From: Stichopus chloronotus
Lineage: Eukaryota > Echinodermata > Holothuroidea > Aspidochirotida > Stichopodidae
Length of the DNA stretch: 64,000 bases
Direction of reading: 5' to 3'
Assembly (NCBI GenBank): GCA_021234535.1
Contig: CM037842.1
Location: forward strand, 4,739,315 to 4,803,314
Under the pieces are notes generated by a model that ran no database searches, was not told the DNA's origin, and saw only the letters and a program-made list of their open reading frames with translations. Below are positions 36,181 to 50,800 of this stretch, piece after piece; position 1 is the first letter of the stretch, and every line of letters starts with the position of its first letter. Made by a program: the position numbers and the translations under genes.

Positions 36181-39100
36181 GACATGTACTGCCAGTTTTC
36201 ATAGATTGACTTACTTTGTCTCATTAATTGAGAAATTGCAGGCATCAAATCCCCATTGCAAGGCTGTGTACATTTACCATGAAACACACGTCCTGTAGCC
36301 CTTATTTTAGGCTATATAGATGCAGGTGTCAAAATGTTGAATTTTGCATCATTGTTAGGGTAATAAGACGGGCAAAAAACAAGGGGAGGGGACTGCTTCA
36401 CCCCTTTGGCCTCTCCTATTGCCATGCATCTGTAGACTGACAGATTTTAAATGATGGCTTATAAGCAGGACGTCGTAAAGAATATGGACGATTAAAAGAT
36501 TTTGCCTTCTCTCCTTCTCTCAAAAAAGACAATTTTCTCTCAATGCATCATACAGCCTACTATCTGAGTACATTGCCAAATGTAGTAAACACTGCTTTAT
36601 CAAGTGCGTGAAACATGCAACATAATATGAGCTATCACAACATATGCAATTATCCGTTTTTTTAAATTTTTGAAAATCAGAACATGACGCCGAAGCCCCA
36701 GACTTAACCCAACCCATTTTGAGATTCACCGCAAAGATATCACAGAGCCCGGTGGGTTCACACGCTTTTACTTCCGAGTGAAACATGGCAGTCAAGTCAA
36801 ATATGTAAGACAAGAGTAAATAGAAAAACAGCTAAATAAAAAGAAATATACATGTAAAGTATAGATATATCTTTAAAGTATACATAACTGGTGAGAGTCG
36901 ACTCAAAGTTTACATTGGAATACTGTGTCGTATTGAAAATTGGATCTGAAATCTACCTGGAACCTTCATCAGCCAAAACTAGAGGCCAAATGCAAGGAAT
37001 ACAAACGGAACTACAGAGCAAAGAAAAGGTACACAGGCTTACAAAGCTACTGTTTACTAAAGATACCAGGAAGAATATATACAGTTCACACATAGTCTCA
37101 ACAAGACTTGGGAGCAGTCACCGTTTACCAGTTACACAAACGGTTCTACATAGTGGTTTTGTAAGCCTTCGCATATTTTCTTCCTTGTTAGTACAAGGTG
37201 CAACAAAACTTATTACGTCTTTGTTTTTCATACAATGTGACTTAATTTCAACCTATGCAAACATGTTTGGACTGAGTGATTATCTTTGATAGTTTGTCAT
37301 TTTACATTCTTTCGGTAGTACCCATACGCTGTATTAATCCAGTCAATCTGGCTCAAAATATGGCCCGACCTTAAACAAATTGCAACAGAAAGTTTTAAAA
37401 CATTTTTACAATTATTAGTGGTACATAATAACTGTAAAAAAAATCGACATGCACTGAAGTTTAGCTGCTTTTATCCCCATTCATATACACTCAAAATTAA
37501 ACTGCTGGGATTCGACAGAAACATTGAATTTTCGACAAAATTTTACAGATCACATTTTAAATCTCCCGGCTAAATCAGGGCTCGATTTGACGTCATGTTT
37601 AGTTTCTTGAGATGGAAGCGAACAACTGAAGCCAAAAGAGAGAGGGGAGAAACACGCAAATATTTTCACTTCTTTAAAAGAAATTCATTAAAAACTCCAA
37701 ATTTAAGTCAATTGATATAACAAATACAATGTCTTTGTTGAATGTGCTTCCTTTTGTCTTACATCACTTACCTCAAAGGGTCAAATTGATACTGGTTAGT
37801 GCAAGCAAGCTACGTAAACATACACAGGACACAACTGCACAAATATACACAATACCCATCATACACAGTAGTTAACTACACACCAGCACGTGGCACACAG
37901 TATATTACGGGGGAATTACTGCATACTACCGGGATTTGTGAGAAACGCGTTCACTTTAATAGTACCCAAGGAGATAAGATCCTTAGCAGTGACAGGCACT
38001 CTCTACTCTTGTCTCATTCTCGATTCCAGGAGTTATTCCTGCAATAATACCCATTCCATGAAGGAACCACTTTCATAAACATAGAATACTAATACAGGAC
38101 AACTGAGAATTGGGAAAGAACCAGATGGGAGTGTAGATGCATCCCCAACCATCTGCAAGTTGCTTGCTTCATGGTGTCATTATTACTTTATTTGAGTGTT
38201 AGAGTTGTCAAAAATGTCCTTAGGTAGGATGTTTTAGTTCCATATAGTGCTTTGTTTAAAACATTTAAAAAAATCTCTTTGACAACAGAACAGCACTTTA
38301 GGGAGAATGCATTAATTGCAAAGAACCTAGTTTAAAACCAGTTAGACAATCCTGCAGTCAGAATGGCATCTCACTTTGTACCGTAATAAATTGCAGTAGC
38401 ACATAGGCCTACATTACAGCATGGCCTGTAGCAAACTGGCTCTGGTCGGAAAGTGGGAAAACGCTGTTACCTCCAAGTCGTGTTTTAAAATTAATCAAAC
38501 TAGGAAAGCATTAGTTGAATTATTCTTTTGTTAGAATTTACAGAGACTCATCTACTAGAGATGAATGCCGATACTAGGAATTCCACATTCATGCATTACC
38601 GTTGTTAGTTTAAGGTCCCTTTTACAAAACAGTCATTTTATGATTCGCGGGTAAATACACAATTCAATGTACGAGTTGACCGTAACTCGGTACAGCCTAG
38701 GACTCACCGTAATTTCATAGGTTTTTTCTTTCATACTTGCGTGGAACTTTCCATTCAGGATCCCAGGATAGTATGACAAACATTCTACATGATCAGATCT
38801 AAAGTGGTTTTCGCCTCTCTCAAGTGATTTGGGTTCATAAGAGGAAAACGAAGAGATGGACGTTATGGAAATACCAGCCGTATTTACGTTACAGTAACGT
38901 ATACCGTCCTTCTACGAACCACTTTCGCGAATGCTGTTTAGAGCCAACCGAACCAGTTGCTAGGTGACGTGACGTCATGACTTCGGTATTCTATTGGTAG
39001 TGATATTAACAATGTCATGCTCATCGCTGAGAGTAGCCATAGCAACGAACTTGAACGAAGTCGTAATACACCTCCAGTTGACGTACGGTAGCTGATTATG

Positions 39101-40050
39101 AACACGTTCACATCAGTCCCGAAGGTGATATTGAAGCTGAATATTTTAGTGCTTCCCTAATGTAGATTCATGTCGATTTTTAGTATGTTATTCAGAATAA
39201 TTTATTTTATCGATTTCCATTCAAATATTTTCTGTTGCAATTTATTTAAGTTCAAGCCTTGTTTTGACTGGACTATATGTTTTTACTGTTACATGTCTTG
39301 TACACAACAGCCAAGGACGTGAGTGGTTTACAGTACGTTTTGGCAGGAAAAGAAATTGAGTAATGCAAATTATTCTGACATGTTTCTTAGAACTATTACA
39401 AAAGGCGCAGAGTGGTGGCGCTCTGATCTCAGTAGTAAAGGAAATCAAAGGATTACATTAACTCACACGCGATCTGCATCGAAATATGTTCTTTGATCGG
39501 CACGCATGACTGTCACATTCATGTGCTGTGCCTAGCTACATGTATCTATGCACTACGTACGTATACAGTGTAAAGTGTTGGGTGTTCAATCAAGCTCTCT
39601 GTCTACTGTAATACATGCGTGTCAAAGAGGGAATGACTATGACAACCATAGTGATGAGTTGCGACTCCGTGGATTGCCCTCCGTCTTGTTTTGCTCATAA
39701 TTTTGCATGAAGAATTGCATACAGATATTTTAACTTAACATCATTACATGCATACCATTTATTTGCAAATAACGTTAGCAAAGTAATATTTTAAGTATAG
39801 TGATAGCCTTTAGAAGAAGTCAAAAAGACAAAAAGTGATAACTTGCAGCGTCAGTTACCTTTAACAATGCATTAAATTGATCGAAGTCAGCATTAATTTT
39901 TAAAAATAGGAAGAGGCATAAATGAATAGCTTTTAATCGTGATGTGTTGTAAGCAATTCATAAGAAGAATATAAACTATATAAAGGAAGAAATATTGTCC
40001 CTATTTAAAACGGTAGCATTAGTTCATGTTACTTCCAGCTGAGATTTACG
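36180..40050. other. Copy-2-only segment of about 3.9 kb between left block and block 1
   Basis: Copy 1 runs from about 2.9 kb to 3.07 kb where copy 2 has this segment. It contains the RFX/CRE cluster at 38.96-39.05 kb. Open frames at 36520-36813 (minus) and 36891-37289 (plus) show no recognisable domain. It may carry an unrelated small gene on the minus strand; a transcript would be needed to say. Confidence 0.5.
38956..39046. promoter_or_regulatory. Cluster of two RFX X-boxes, a CRE and an inverted CCAAT box
   Basis: GTTGCTAGGTGAC (38956-38968) and GTAGCCATAGCAAC (39033-39046) both fit the RFX X-box consensus. TGACGTCA (38970-38977) is a perfect CRE. ATTGG (38993-38997) is an inverted CCAAT. 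This looks like a compact promoter. Directly to its left on the minus strand is an open stretch of about 66 codons (38.70-38.91 kb; ...SYYPGILNGKFHASMKEKTY...) ending at a GTGAGT donor, a possible first exon without an obvious start codon. Confidence 0.45.
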
Positions 40051-41240
40051 GACAGCATAGCTTTTGTTTCGGTTTTCAAAGTTTCTTTTTATATCCGGTA
40101 TTGTCAACAGATTTCTGATCTTAAAAGAGGAAATCATTGAAAAAACTCTTTGTAAAGTCAATTGAATTTAATTACTCAGATATAAATTGTGCGGACGCCA
40201 TTGAAATTTTACAACTTTAAAATGTGGATAAAATTGTGTAACTGATGAATATTGCCCCAATGCTCAATTTGAATGAATGAATATTTAGGAATACTGAGAG
40301 ATAATGAGCAAAATGTACTTTACGTTTGTGTAAATTGCGTAAAGGTAATTTAAAGGTGATAATGTAAATAAACCAAGAAGATTAACAAAAGATGGATGTG
40401 TTTGTATGATGTGTAGTAATTTCTACACTCCAGAAGAAACTAGAGAAAAGTTTCATTGAATCAACGATATCAAATTGAGATAAGACTTTTTATGACTGGT
40501 TCAGTTGGATTCCAACTTGAAGTATTTGGTGACCATTTATAACATTTTATAATAATCCCAAATTATTTTGTACACATAATATCATCAGTTTTTTTAGAGG
40601 TGCGATGATTAAAATGTTCAATGAAGAATGATAACCTATTTTTAAGTGTCATGCCACACAGTTACGAATATCACCAAATTTCGAGTTCTCTGCAAATTTT
40701 GTTTCAAATGTATCTCTGTTAAAATTAGTGTAAATCCAAACTTTTATTTATTATAATAATTTTCAATAACCTTCCAATAGTTGATTAGACATATGAATTT
40801 CCGCTCTGTTTAAGAGAAAACGAACCATACTAAAAGCGTTGGAAACTAAGAAGAATAACACGTTGGTTTAACTTGCATACCTCAGTTTTTCTTTCGTCAT
40901 TACGCGAAAAAAAAGGAAGATTAGATTTACCCGTATAAAATAAATACTGCGTTATTGTAACTAAACCAATTTCGTATATCAGCTTTCAATTTCGTTATAG
41001 ATGGCTGTGAAATCTTCCTTCTTACAATAGGAAAAAACGTAATGCATTATTCTCAAATTTCTCTGGAAGATACATAGGACTTGTTGAAGCTGTCTATCAA
41101 TCACAGAAGAGCATACTTAAACACCATGTATCTGAACATCTGAAAGTTTTAGGAGACATACTTGGCTCAACATTCTTAGTTCACTCGAATTTGTTTTCAT
41201 TTGATTTCTGACAAAAATTAAACGTGCAACTTGAAGGTCA

Positions 41241-41847
41241 TTATTGGTCCACACCTTTTACCATATTAAATAACTTGGTTTTTAACGCCGTGAGGCCAAT
41301 GCGTTCGGCGGGATTAACCATCAAGCAAGACTTCATAGTGGCGTACCTGAAACAAATAAGACAGAATTAAGGTCAATTTACAAATTACAGAATTTAATAG
41401 CGTACTCCAGATAACGGCAATCGATAAATAAATCACCAGGTGATTACGTATTAACGGAAGTATTTTCACCACTAAAACAGAAATAACTCACACAGCATCT
41501 GAACACAGACGGGGTTGTGCAAGAAGAGGGATATCCTTTGGACTGGACGAAAACTTCTTAATATCCACTCCATCAAATGGAACATCACCTGAACAATCAT
41601 ATGACAGAACGTTTGAAAGGTTTTAACAGAGCTTATGTCGACCTCTTCGAAATGGTTTGTCTATCTGAATCAGAAATCAACAATCAACAATCAACTTGTA
41701 TAATCATGAGCTTTGGTCGTTCAATAATATCTTACCTTCAGAAAACACCTCCCAAATGAAAACAGCAAATGACCACACATCGCTTCCTCGGTCGTACTTT
41801 CTATCAAAAATGGTTTCAGGAGCTAACCAGGGCAGACGCAAATATTC
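41241..41847 (-). CDS. Gene A' exons 11-13: kinase C-lobe and stop
   Basis: Exons 41847-41736, 41588-41492 and 41346-41241 have the same lengths as in gene A (112, 97, 106 nt). They encode [27 protein letters not shown] and [19 protein letters not shown], ending TAA. The intron between 41346 and 41492 differs from its copy-1 counterpart at only about four positions by eye. Confidence 0.8.
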
Positions 41848-44800
41848 CTGGAGAAAATATTGATCAATAGTTTAGTACACTAGCTGATGTTGAATGTTCA
41901 TTGTGATACAAATGGTCCATGGGAATTCTATAACAACTTTATAAAAAATATATCTAACATCAAACGAAGAAATGTAATCCGAAGTCTAACGATGTAGATA
42001 TTATGAATGACAACGGTTCACATAAAGTGCATCTAAATTAAGAAAATCCCCTCATGTTTTCAGATAGATGACAAAAATAAATTTACATGGTCAAAATCTA
42101 ATCTTCGCAGTATAGAACTGAACTCATATATAACGTGTTAAGCTGATTTTCATAATTTTAAATGTTACCGGTACATTAGGCAATAGTTTGTGAGGGCATC
42201 ATTGCGATAGCCAAATTACTCTCTGTTTCTTTTGGAAAGTCATTACACTTTAGTTTGTCACCAAATGTGAACACTGTTTAACTACTATCGAGTGATTTGA
42301 CTACCGATATACATCTTATCGCTATAAATTATGCTGCGGAAGGAAACAGTTAACTTTTAATCTTTTCTAAAAATTTAGTTTCCAAAGGAATCAAACGAGA
42401 ATAATAACAGTTCCACAAATTATTGCAAAACTGACCACTTTAGATCAAGTGATTGTGTCTCGACATTTTAAATGATTTAAATCAATTTAAATTTTAAATC
42501 AATTTAGATGGAAATCTGCTGACATAAGATTTATTCTTCAACCTCTCAAATATATTTTTTGTGATGCTAGATTTACATACACTTTACTGAACCTTTTCTG
42601 TTTTACCTCAAGGTTTGCTGTGGCCACAAATTTCTTGGTAGATGATTGCAAGTTAAAGTCGTACAATTTGCAAGTCATGTTAGGCGTCACTAGAACCTTT
42701 CTTGCACAAAGAGCAATGTGATCACACTACAAAGCAAAACAAACAAGTTCTTCTGTACATTTAAATAACAAAGCTTATAAATCCATTGCTATCATACAGT
42801 ATGATTATACATGTTACGCATATACGTTTTGCAATAGTTCTAACAAAAACATCACAATTATTTGCATAACTCAATCTCTTTTCCCGCCTAAACGTACTGT
42901 AAGCCACTCAATCCCTCGTGTTTAACGTACATATCACAGTAAAACCATACTGGGTAGAGGTATCAAAAACATGGAAAATGACATTATTATTGTATATAAT
43001 CCCTCAGTTCAAACATGGTTACATATGTTGAATTATTATTTAACATTGTATGGAGAAGCAAAGATCTAATACATTTTTGGCACCTTGCACTAACGGAAAC
43101 TGTATTATCTGCCCTTTGGACATATCACGTCATCTGTCTCGTGAACGCCACATATCATAATCAGGTACCTAACGACCAAGTTTGAAGTTCACTATACTCA
43201 CTGTGTAGTACAAACTTTTTCAAAGCATTTTGTTGATGAGATATTCGGCATTTGACCTCTGACCTTAAATTTTGACGGGAGAATCAACTTCACCTGAAGG
43301 GTCACCTATCTATCGACCCTCCTTTGCTTTGCGGCCTAGGAGGAGTTGCGAATGCAAACTTTTGAAATTGAAATTTTAATTCGTAAACTCTCACACACAC
43401 ACACACATCTTTAAACATTTTGACCCCTACCCAAATGGGGGTTTCTGGTCACCTTAAGTCCATATCAGTCCATGGAAACTGTTGCTATGGCAACTGAGAG
43501 AACCATAATATATTATTGGGTTCCAAAACAACTACAATATCTCATCCCGTACATTACATGTACAGCGATGAGATACAAATGTTATGTCAAACTTTACCTA
43601 GTATTTTGTAATGAAATGAGCGCACTTTTTAAAAGATATTCTTCTTTAGAATATTTGAATTCTTACGTCAATAGATTCTAGAAAGAACATTGCTTTCAAA
43701 GGCTCTAACAAGAATGATCCAATGCGGTAAACATCTGTTGATTCTGTGGTTCCTCTCATTCCTTTCATATATATAGTCTTGGAATACAGTTCATCGTACT
43801 TTGCCTTAGAGAGAATATCTAGAAGAGTACCATTTGTGACGTGTTCGCTGTAAATATAGTAAGGAACTGTATCGAGAAAAATACGAAAACATGAAACATG
43901 AGAATAACAGCTAAAAAGAAAACTCAATAACACAATCTTGACGTTATTTAAGAAACATTAACACGCGAAAGATTAATAAAGCATCTATGTCTTTAATTTG
44001 ACCTGCTAGTGTTCTGTTTTGTAATGTTGAATGTTACTAAAGCAAATGGAAATGACTGTTGTAGTTGTGGCTGCTGCTCTTAAATGAAATATGAAATTCG
44101 TTAAACACCAGTGAGTAGTTACTTACTTTGATCAGTATCACAGCCAGAAATTGCTACAACGTTTTCGTGTTTCGGAATATGCCTTAAATGTTCAGCAAGT
44201 AGTCTCATATCAAGCCAGTCTTCCGTCTTTGCCATCTCAGCTACAAAAAGAGAAATCAAGAAAAAAAAGTTACACACAAATGAACACAGAAACGTAAGTG
44301 AAAATAAGTGGAAAGCGTAAAATAGTTCTTTAAAAAACAACACAATGTTGAAAAGTGGTATTATATTTCATATAGAATTATTTCAGTTTCTTTATTTTAA
44401 TCAACCATTATGATGTTTCAGTAACAGAGAGTGTTTATTTACTTACTTGTATTGGTTTTAACACAGTTTCCAGAGCATTTGTATATTATAATGACAATAC
44501 AATTTTGTCACTAACATTTATTTGAAACATTCAAATAACTCACCGCAGAGAGTAGTTGCCACTACCGACGACGACTGGCCTTTCCATTTCGGTGAAGCAA
44601 TCCACCGTTTTCTTCTCCCAGAGCCAGGTATAAAACTTACCAACTCAAAATCATTTCCATTTAGCACATAATTGTCTCCATAAAAATATATATCTGAGTT
44701 ATTTAAAGAGAAAGTAAATTATTCCTGTTTATAGTTAATTTTAGACTAAAGGACAAAATTTTAGACAGGATCGTTGTACCATATAATAACCCAATAATAG

Positions 44801-47800
44801 CCCAGTAGTACCTACCGTCAATCATCTCTTGAGGAGATTCGTATTGAACTTCTCCCTCGACAGATCTGTTTAGTGTTGTAGTATACGCCACGGGATGACT
44901 ACACACAATTCGTTCAAGAAAACAAAAAAACAAAAAGGGGCAGTCAGAGTTCTTGTTACCAAATCAAGTAATCTGTTAAGAAGTATTGACTTTATCAACG
45001 GTCAATCATTAAATCGAGAATACTAAGAAAAAAAGGGGAGAAATACTCACAGATGTAACGAAAAGCAGGAATACAGGTTGACAAGCGTTTCATAAACGGC
45101 GAAAAATAAGGTGAAGTGTCAAAAGTATTTTTATGTATTTGTCAGGCATTGCAAGATTGAAGGCATCGACGAAAGACCCTTTATCTCATTTATTTCATTA
45201 TATGCTCAAAAGCTACAGTTGTCTTGACGATGTAGCTTGACGAACAACTTGATGTCAGCTATTTCACTACACTATGTTGATGGTGTATGTTACTGAGTAC
45301 GTGGATTCTGATGAAGAGCAACATTTGGAGACATGTTCCACCAAAGCATGTTGAACACCTACTTGGTAAAAGATGCATTTTATATAGAGATAAACTTAAT
45401 TTGTGAAATTACACCCGTTGATGACAGCAGATGGCATAAATATGAAATACAAAGTTAGGAAATAAGTAGCATAAGAAATGCAGATTCAGTTTGGATCCAG
45501 CAAATTCAGTTTTCATATTATAAGTTATTGTGATCTGTAAATAACACAACTTCATTTCCTTTCATATTTATGTTACGCTATGTGGTTTGCTGTATTAATG
45601 TGATTGATTTTTCATAGGTAAGTCGACTTGATGATATTACCCCCAAGACCCTGCTCATGCCTTCCTTTTCTCACATAGGAACAGGTGAGGCATTGGTCCC
45701 CGATTAGTAATTGGTGTCGCAACTACCTATTGTTTTATAACATGTTCCTCACCACTTATAAAGTGTTAAATTTTTCCAACAAAATTTAATCACTGAAGTG
45801 TTTTCAAAGAAGAAATTGTGCTTTTATAAATATGCATAGAGATGGTACCTTCAGAAAGAGAGGCACGTATTAGCCAAATGTGGCTGAAATCAGCAATTAC
45901 TCAATACTAAATTGATTTAGTGTTCAGCCTTTGTGAGCAACTGCAGGAATCTTCAGCAACCATATATATTGTACTGCATTACCCACTAAGCTGAAGTGAC
46001 TATACAAATGCATACAAATATATGTCTATCACCTGTTCATATTCATATCTTTCTGTTTTAGGAAGTCCATACGATTTACTTTCCACCCATATATATTCTA
46101 AGATCTCAGAGTTTCGGTGGCTCGACGCTATGGACCCCCAAGAGACGTTTGCCAAAAGGGGTCATAAGTTTTCATATTTGAAGTATACTATCATGAAACT
46201 TAATTTTTTAGACAGAAATATGTTACAAAATCTGAGATCTGGTAGACACCCATCTTCGGCTTTGCCTATGGACCCCATAAGGGGTCCTAACTTCTCGTCT
46301 TGTCAACTTAGCGGAGAAGAGAAGAGGAATAGCCAACATAATAAAAACTTTGGAATTTGTTTTCGTAATAACGCACTGAGAACAAAAATATACCTATTCT
46401 GAGATTTAATATTTTATTTCGAGGTATGCTGAAACCTAAGAGCTTCCGGGGTTTCCCTCCCTGGACCCTCACAGGACGTTGCAGCTGGACCCTACTTGTC
46501 AATCTCGCGCTTTGGGTTTGATTTTGCGTTACGTGCCAGTGTTATGCCTCGGCAAAACTAAACTTGTGGTGCTGCCATTGATTGCTGAATTTGTTGAATT
46601 TCATCTAAAGCTGAACCATATATATGTGGCTTTTTGGTGGAAACAATAAATATGTTCTCAATGCTTGTAAAATAGCTACTAGAAAACTGCACTCCTTCCA
46701 ATCGCAGTGACTTCACTTTACTCAAATTTGTTGGAATCGGACTCAAACGACTCAGTCTAAGGATAAAGATCCTAAACTGATGTAATGGATTCGTTCTCAG
46801 ATTGGGGAGTTTGGTCTGACTGGCCTGCATGTACTACAGCACTCCATGTTAGCCTTGAGACAATGTACTGAGTGGAGGTAAGATCCCATTCAGGGAACAA
46901 TGAGTATATTCTCTATTCTTGTAAAATAGCTATTAGAAAAATTAAAAATTGAAAAATTTTTCCAATCGTAGTGACTCTATTAACTCAAATTTGTTTGAAT
47001 CGGACTCAAACGACTCAGTCTAAATTTCTCGATCGAAAGGATTCGTTCTTAAAATTGGAGAGTTTGGTATGACTGGCCTGCATGGACTACAGCACTGCAT
47101 GGTAACCTTGGGACAATGTACTGAGTGGAGGTAAGAACCCATTCAGGCATTTTCTTCTATCCACTAACAATGATAGTTTTAGAATCAGGAAGACATCTTG
47201 GGCTCATTAGGGACCCTCAATTAACTTGAGGAATTTCAAAATGAATATTTTGTCATGGCATGACGTGCAACTTTGGCTTTTTCCCGTAAGCCTCAATTAT
47301 CTGTGTTGGTAGCCTTTACCACCATTTAGCTATAGAAAAAAAACAACCGAATGAAAAAAATTACTCTGGTGTAGCCGTAATTAATTTATGAAATTTTGCT
47401 ATGGCATGACAGGATAAATTTGTACTGCTTATGGTTGGACTCAAGTATTATCTCAAATACAGATTTGGTCCTTTGGATCATTCATAAATAACAACATTAT
47501 CTGCCTAGATCACGGAAATTGCAAACTGGTACTCAGTTTTTAAAAAAAAAAAAACATGACTCTAACTTTTTTCTTTTGGGGCATAACATTTTTAGGGCAT
47601 TTTGTCATTTCTTAACTTTCTTAATTTCTTAACTTCTTTATTTTTAATTGTCTATGGATCTGATTATCTAGCAACACTAAGTTAAGTTTTCATATAATTT
47701 ACCTCAAACTGGTAGGAATTTTACATCATCTTAGTCTACACAGGAAATAGCTGCGTTGGTTGCCAACACAGTGTAGAACCTACCGAACTTCGGACATCTC

Positions 47801-50800
47801 ATAGCATTTGGCAAAGACGATTCTAAACATAACCACCACAAAGGTTTCATCTAAGCTATTGCTGTCGTGTACGGCAAATGTCTGTCACAATAATATTTGC
47901 GTTTAAGTGCCTGACATTTCTCTTTTTTTGGTTAAGTTTTGCTGCAATTTGATAAAGATGTTAGGGTAATATCCTTATGGTGCCACTCTTTCTGATTAAT
48001 TAGACCCGTGTTCGACCTCGAGAGGGGGTTCTGTTGGAAAACCTCAAATTCCCTACTTGTCTTCCAGTTTTGCACCAATCTTGATAATATGTTTCGTTTA
48101 GATAATTCAATTTGTGGTGAACTTTTTTTTCAGAACTTCTTGAAACAAATTCTGGCTAAGTCCCCGTGTTTGGGTATATTTTGTGCATTGAGACCTTACC
48201 AACACTTATTATGTGATTTGTTTCTGTAAAGGATCTATGTTATCCCAGTTTAGACACCATAACACCATAATAAAATTGTAAGAACAGTGTATGGGGAAAG
48301 AGCACGTAAACATTTACTTTTCTAATAAGCTGCGAAATGGTAGAAAGCGTTATGTCATTTAATGTCAATGTTTTTCCCTATGATGTGACTCGATTTAGCT
48401 CCTCTCCCTTCAGATGGTTCATGAAACATTTTCGTTCGTTGCATTATAGTATTGGAAGATTGCAAGAAACGGAACTGAAAATAATGTATCTTCGTATCTC
48501 TTACAGCAAAATAAGGTAATACAAAAATTTTATTCTATTCATATACCTTGTTATTTATTTGATGCCATTTGGAGATCGCCTTTGGAACTTGTGATTTTTT
48601 CTTAACTAAATAATTGTATACATATTTCGTGATCTTTGGCGATGTAATGGCTTTAGTAAGTCGTTGCTCATTTTCATTTTGAAAGTTAACACAGTTTATA
48701 CTGTCTTTCCATTACCTTGGAATTGCGGATATGATGCCAACAAATAAAGTGAAAGGAAAATGATCAATACCAAATTTCACACAAAAGGTATTATAATCTA
48801 AAGCGTTTCCATCATTATCGAAAAAATGACACACTCTGAAAGCATCGTTACGTTTAAGAATGCTTAAAAATATAGGCTGATTATCAATTTTAATAAAAGA
48901 GTTATTCAATACGCTCTGGTTTCCATAGAAGTTACTATTGGGAGATCTAATATATCTCATATTCTATGACCTATTATGAAATAATTGCGGCAAATATAAT
49001 GTTGTCATTATTGACTAAGACCAATGAAGTAAAGGCTCTTTTTCACCTTTAAGGACAAGTAACTTAAATTCTCGTTTAAAATATTTATGTCTACCTTTAA
49101 AGGGAAATAGAGCGTTTAGAATATACCAACATGGAATACACATAAAATAGCCTCGTTCATTGTCAAACCGTTTATTCCTATCAATAAACATCTGCAAAAG
49201 CTTCGTCTCATCAAAACATTATGCATGCGTTGAGCATCGGAACAAATAATTGCTGTATTTCTATCTGTGAGAAACTTAGTTCTTGAAAAGAAGGCTGCTG
49301 TCCTTCCTTTTTTGAATAACCTATCATTCTATGACCTAACTTGGTGGTACTAATTTCATTTCATGTGGTTCAATGGGTACAACAACTTCATTGGTATGTT
49401 TTTCTTTTTTTTATGATTTGAATAATTTTGGTACGTTCAATGTCGGACTCACTCATGTGGAATGAAATTTGCTTCGAACTGTAAAATTGTGTTGTGCTAA
49501 GTGATCAATTAGGCTTCATAGTCTTTCACTTCACAAAGAATGCTACAAAATTTTACCTTATGAACAACTTCTGTTTAAACTTGAGTAAGGCTTTTATTAA
49601 TATCGAAGAACATGGTAGTAAATAGCATTAGGAATTAAAAGAAACCTACTGTCAACGTCACGCCCTCATGCCCATTATTTTGACCCCTGAGTTAGTCTTT
49701 CACATTGTCAACAGACAAAAACAAGTTGAAATCTCATATTATCTTAAATGTAAATAAAAACCCAAGTTATCACAACAGTCTTAATACTTAATACTTTTAT
49801 CAGCCTTCTACGTTTTCAAAATGCAAACAAATCTTCAGAGATCACCCATTATCTTCAGTGTAAAGGAAAGCCTCATCTTGCACAGATTAAACTTCATATT
49901 TTTGTAGTAATACTTTGTGCTTTTGATACTTTCAATGCTTCTGGTACTACATATGTAACAAGCATATACAGCAGAGTACACTACTAGTTTTATCTACTTC
50001 AAGATAAATATATAAGGCCAAATATTTTTTCTATGCCAACCAATTTGAAGAGAAAATTCGACTCCACCAATGCAAGATGGATTGCCAGCTTTTACTGTTA
50101 AATGACCTAACGACTAATAACAATTACGTGAGCCAAAATAACTTTTGAGTTAACATTATATGTTGATGGATTAAGTATCTTTCAGTTACTTACATAACTG
50201 TAAAGCAGGAAAGTCATAAACTATCACTTCATGAAACGATGACCCAAAAATCACCTCTGCTGAAGATTGTAATGCTAACAGACTTTTCTGCAAATTTTTA
50301 TTCTGAACGTGAAAATATTTTATGGCTCTGCCATAACAAACTAGTCTTAACACACTATGTCAGTATGTCTATTGGTTTTCCATTTCACTCTTTTCGGGAA
50401 AAAGAAGAAATTAAATGCAATTTTAAGTACAAAATAACCGTATTTCATTTTTAAATGTACGGCAACATTCTTAGGAATCACAACCGGCGGCAGTCTTTCT
50501 CATGGATTCCTCATATCAACAAAATGTCATGCCCCCCAAAAAAGAAAAGAAAAAAGAAAGTCTTGGCATCATTTTTTTTTAAAAGTAAAACTGAGTTTCT
50601 TTCTATATATTATTTACAATGTCTCTATTCATCCTCAACTTAGTGTAATAAAGTGATATTCTTACTCGTCTGTCATATCTCCCACGAATTATTTGTTTAA
50701 GAAAGAGTGTTGGGATTAATTTATTGTATTTCTGTCTGAAATAATACATTTTTATCTACCTCATCTAACACAAACTTTAATCAGTTCTTTGTGTTACAAA

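Larger units (their letters stand above)
40050..47640 (+). repeat. Segmental duplication, block 1 of copy 2 (pairs with 3070-11220)
   Basis: The copy-2 partner, holding A' exons 6-13. From 46560 to 47170 it contains a tandem duplication of about 300 bp (two successive copies of the CAATCGNAGTGACT..CCATTCAGG segment) where copy 1 has one (10.5-10.79 kb). From 44.9 to 47.6 kb no gene is seen apart from intron 5 of A'. Confidence 0.85.

Noticed and set aside
36891..37289. 132-codon open frame on the plus strand
   Set aside because: No recognisable domain, no splice context and no paralogue in copy 1.
49015..49197. Second LINE-like fragment upstream of the 48.7-kb remnant
   Set aside because: Position is suggestive but I could not match its residues to any LINE motif.
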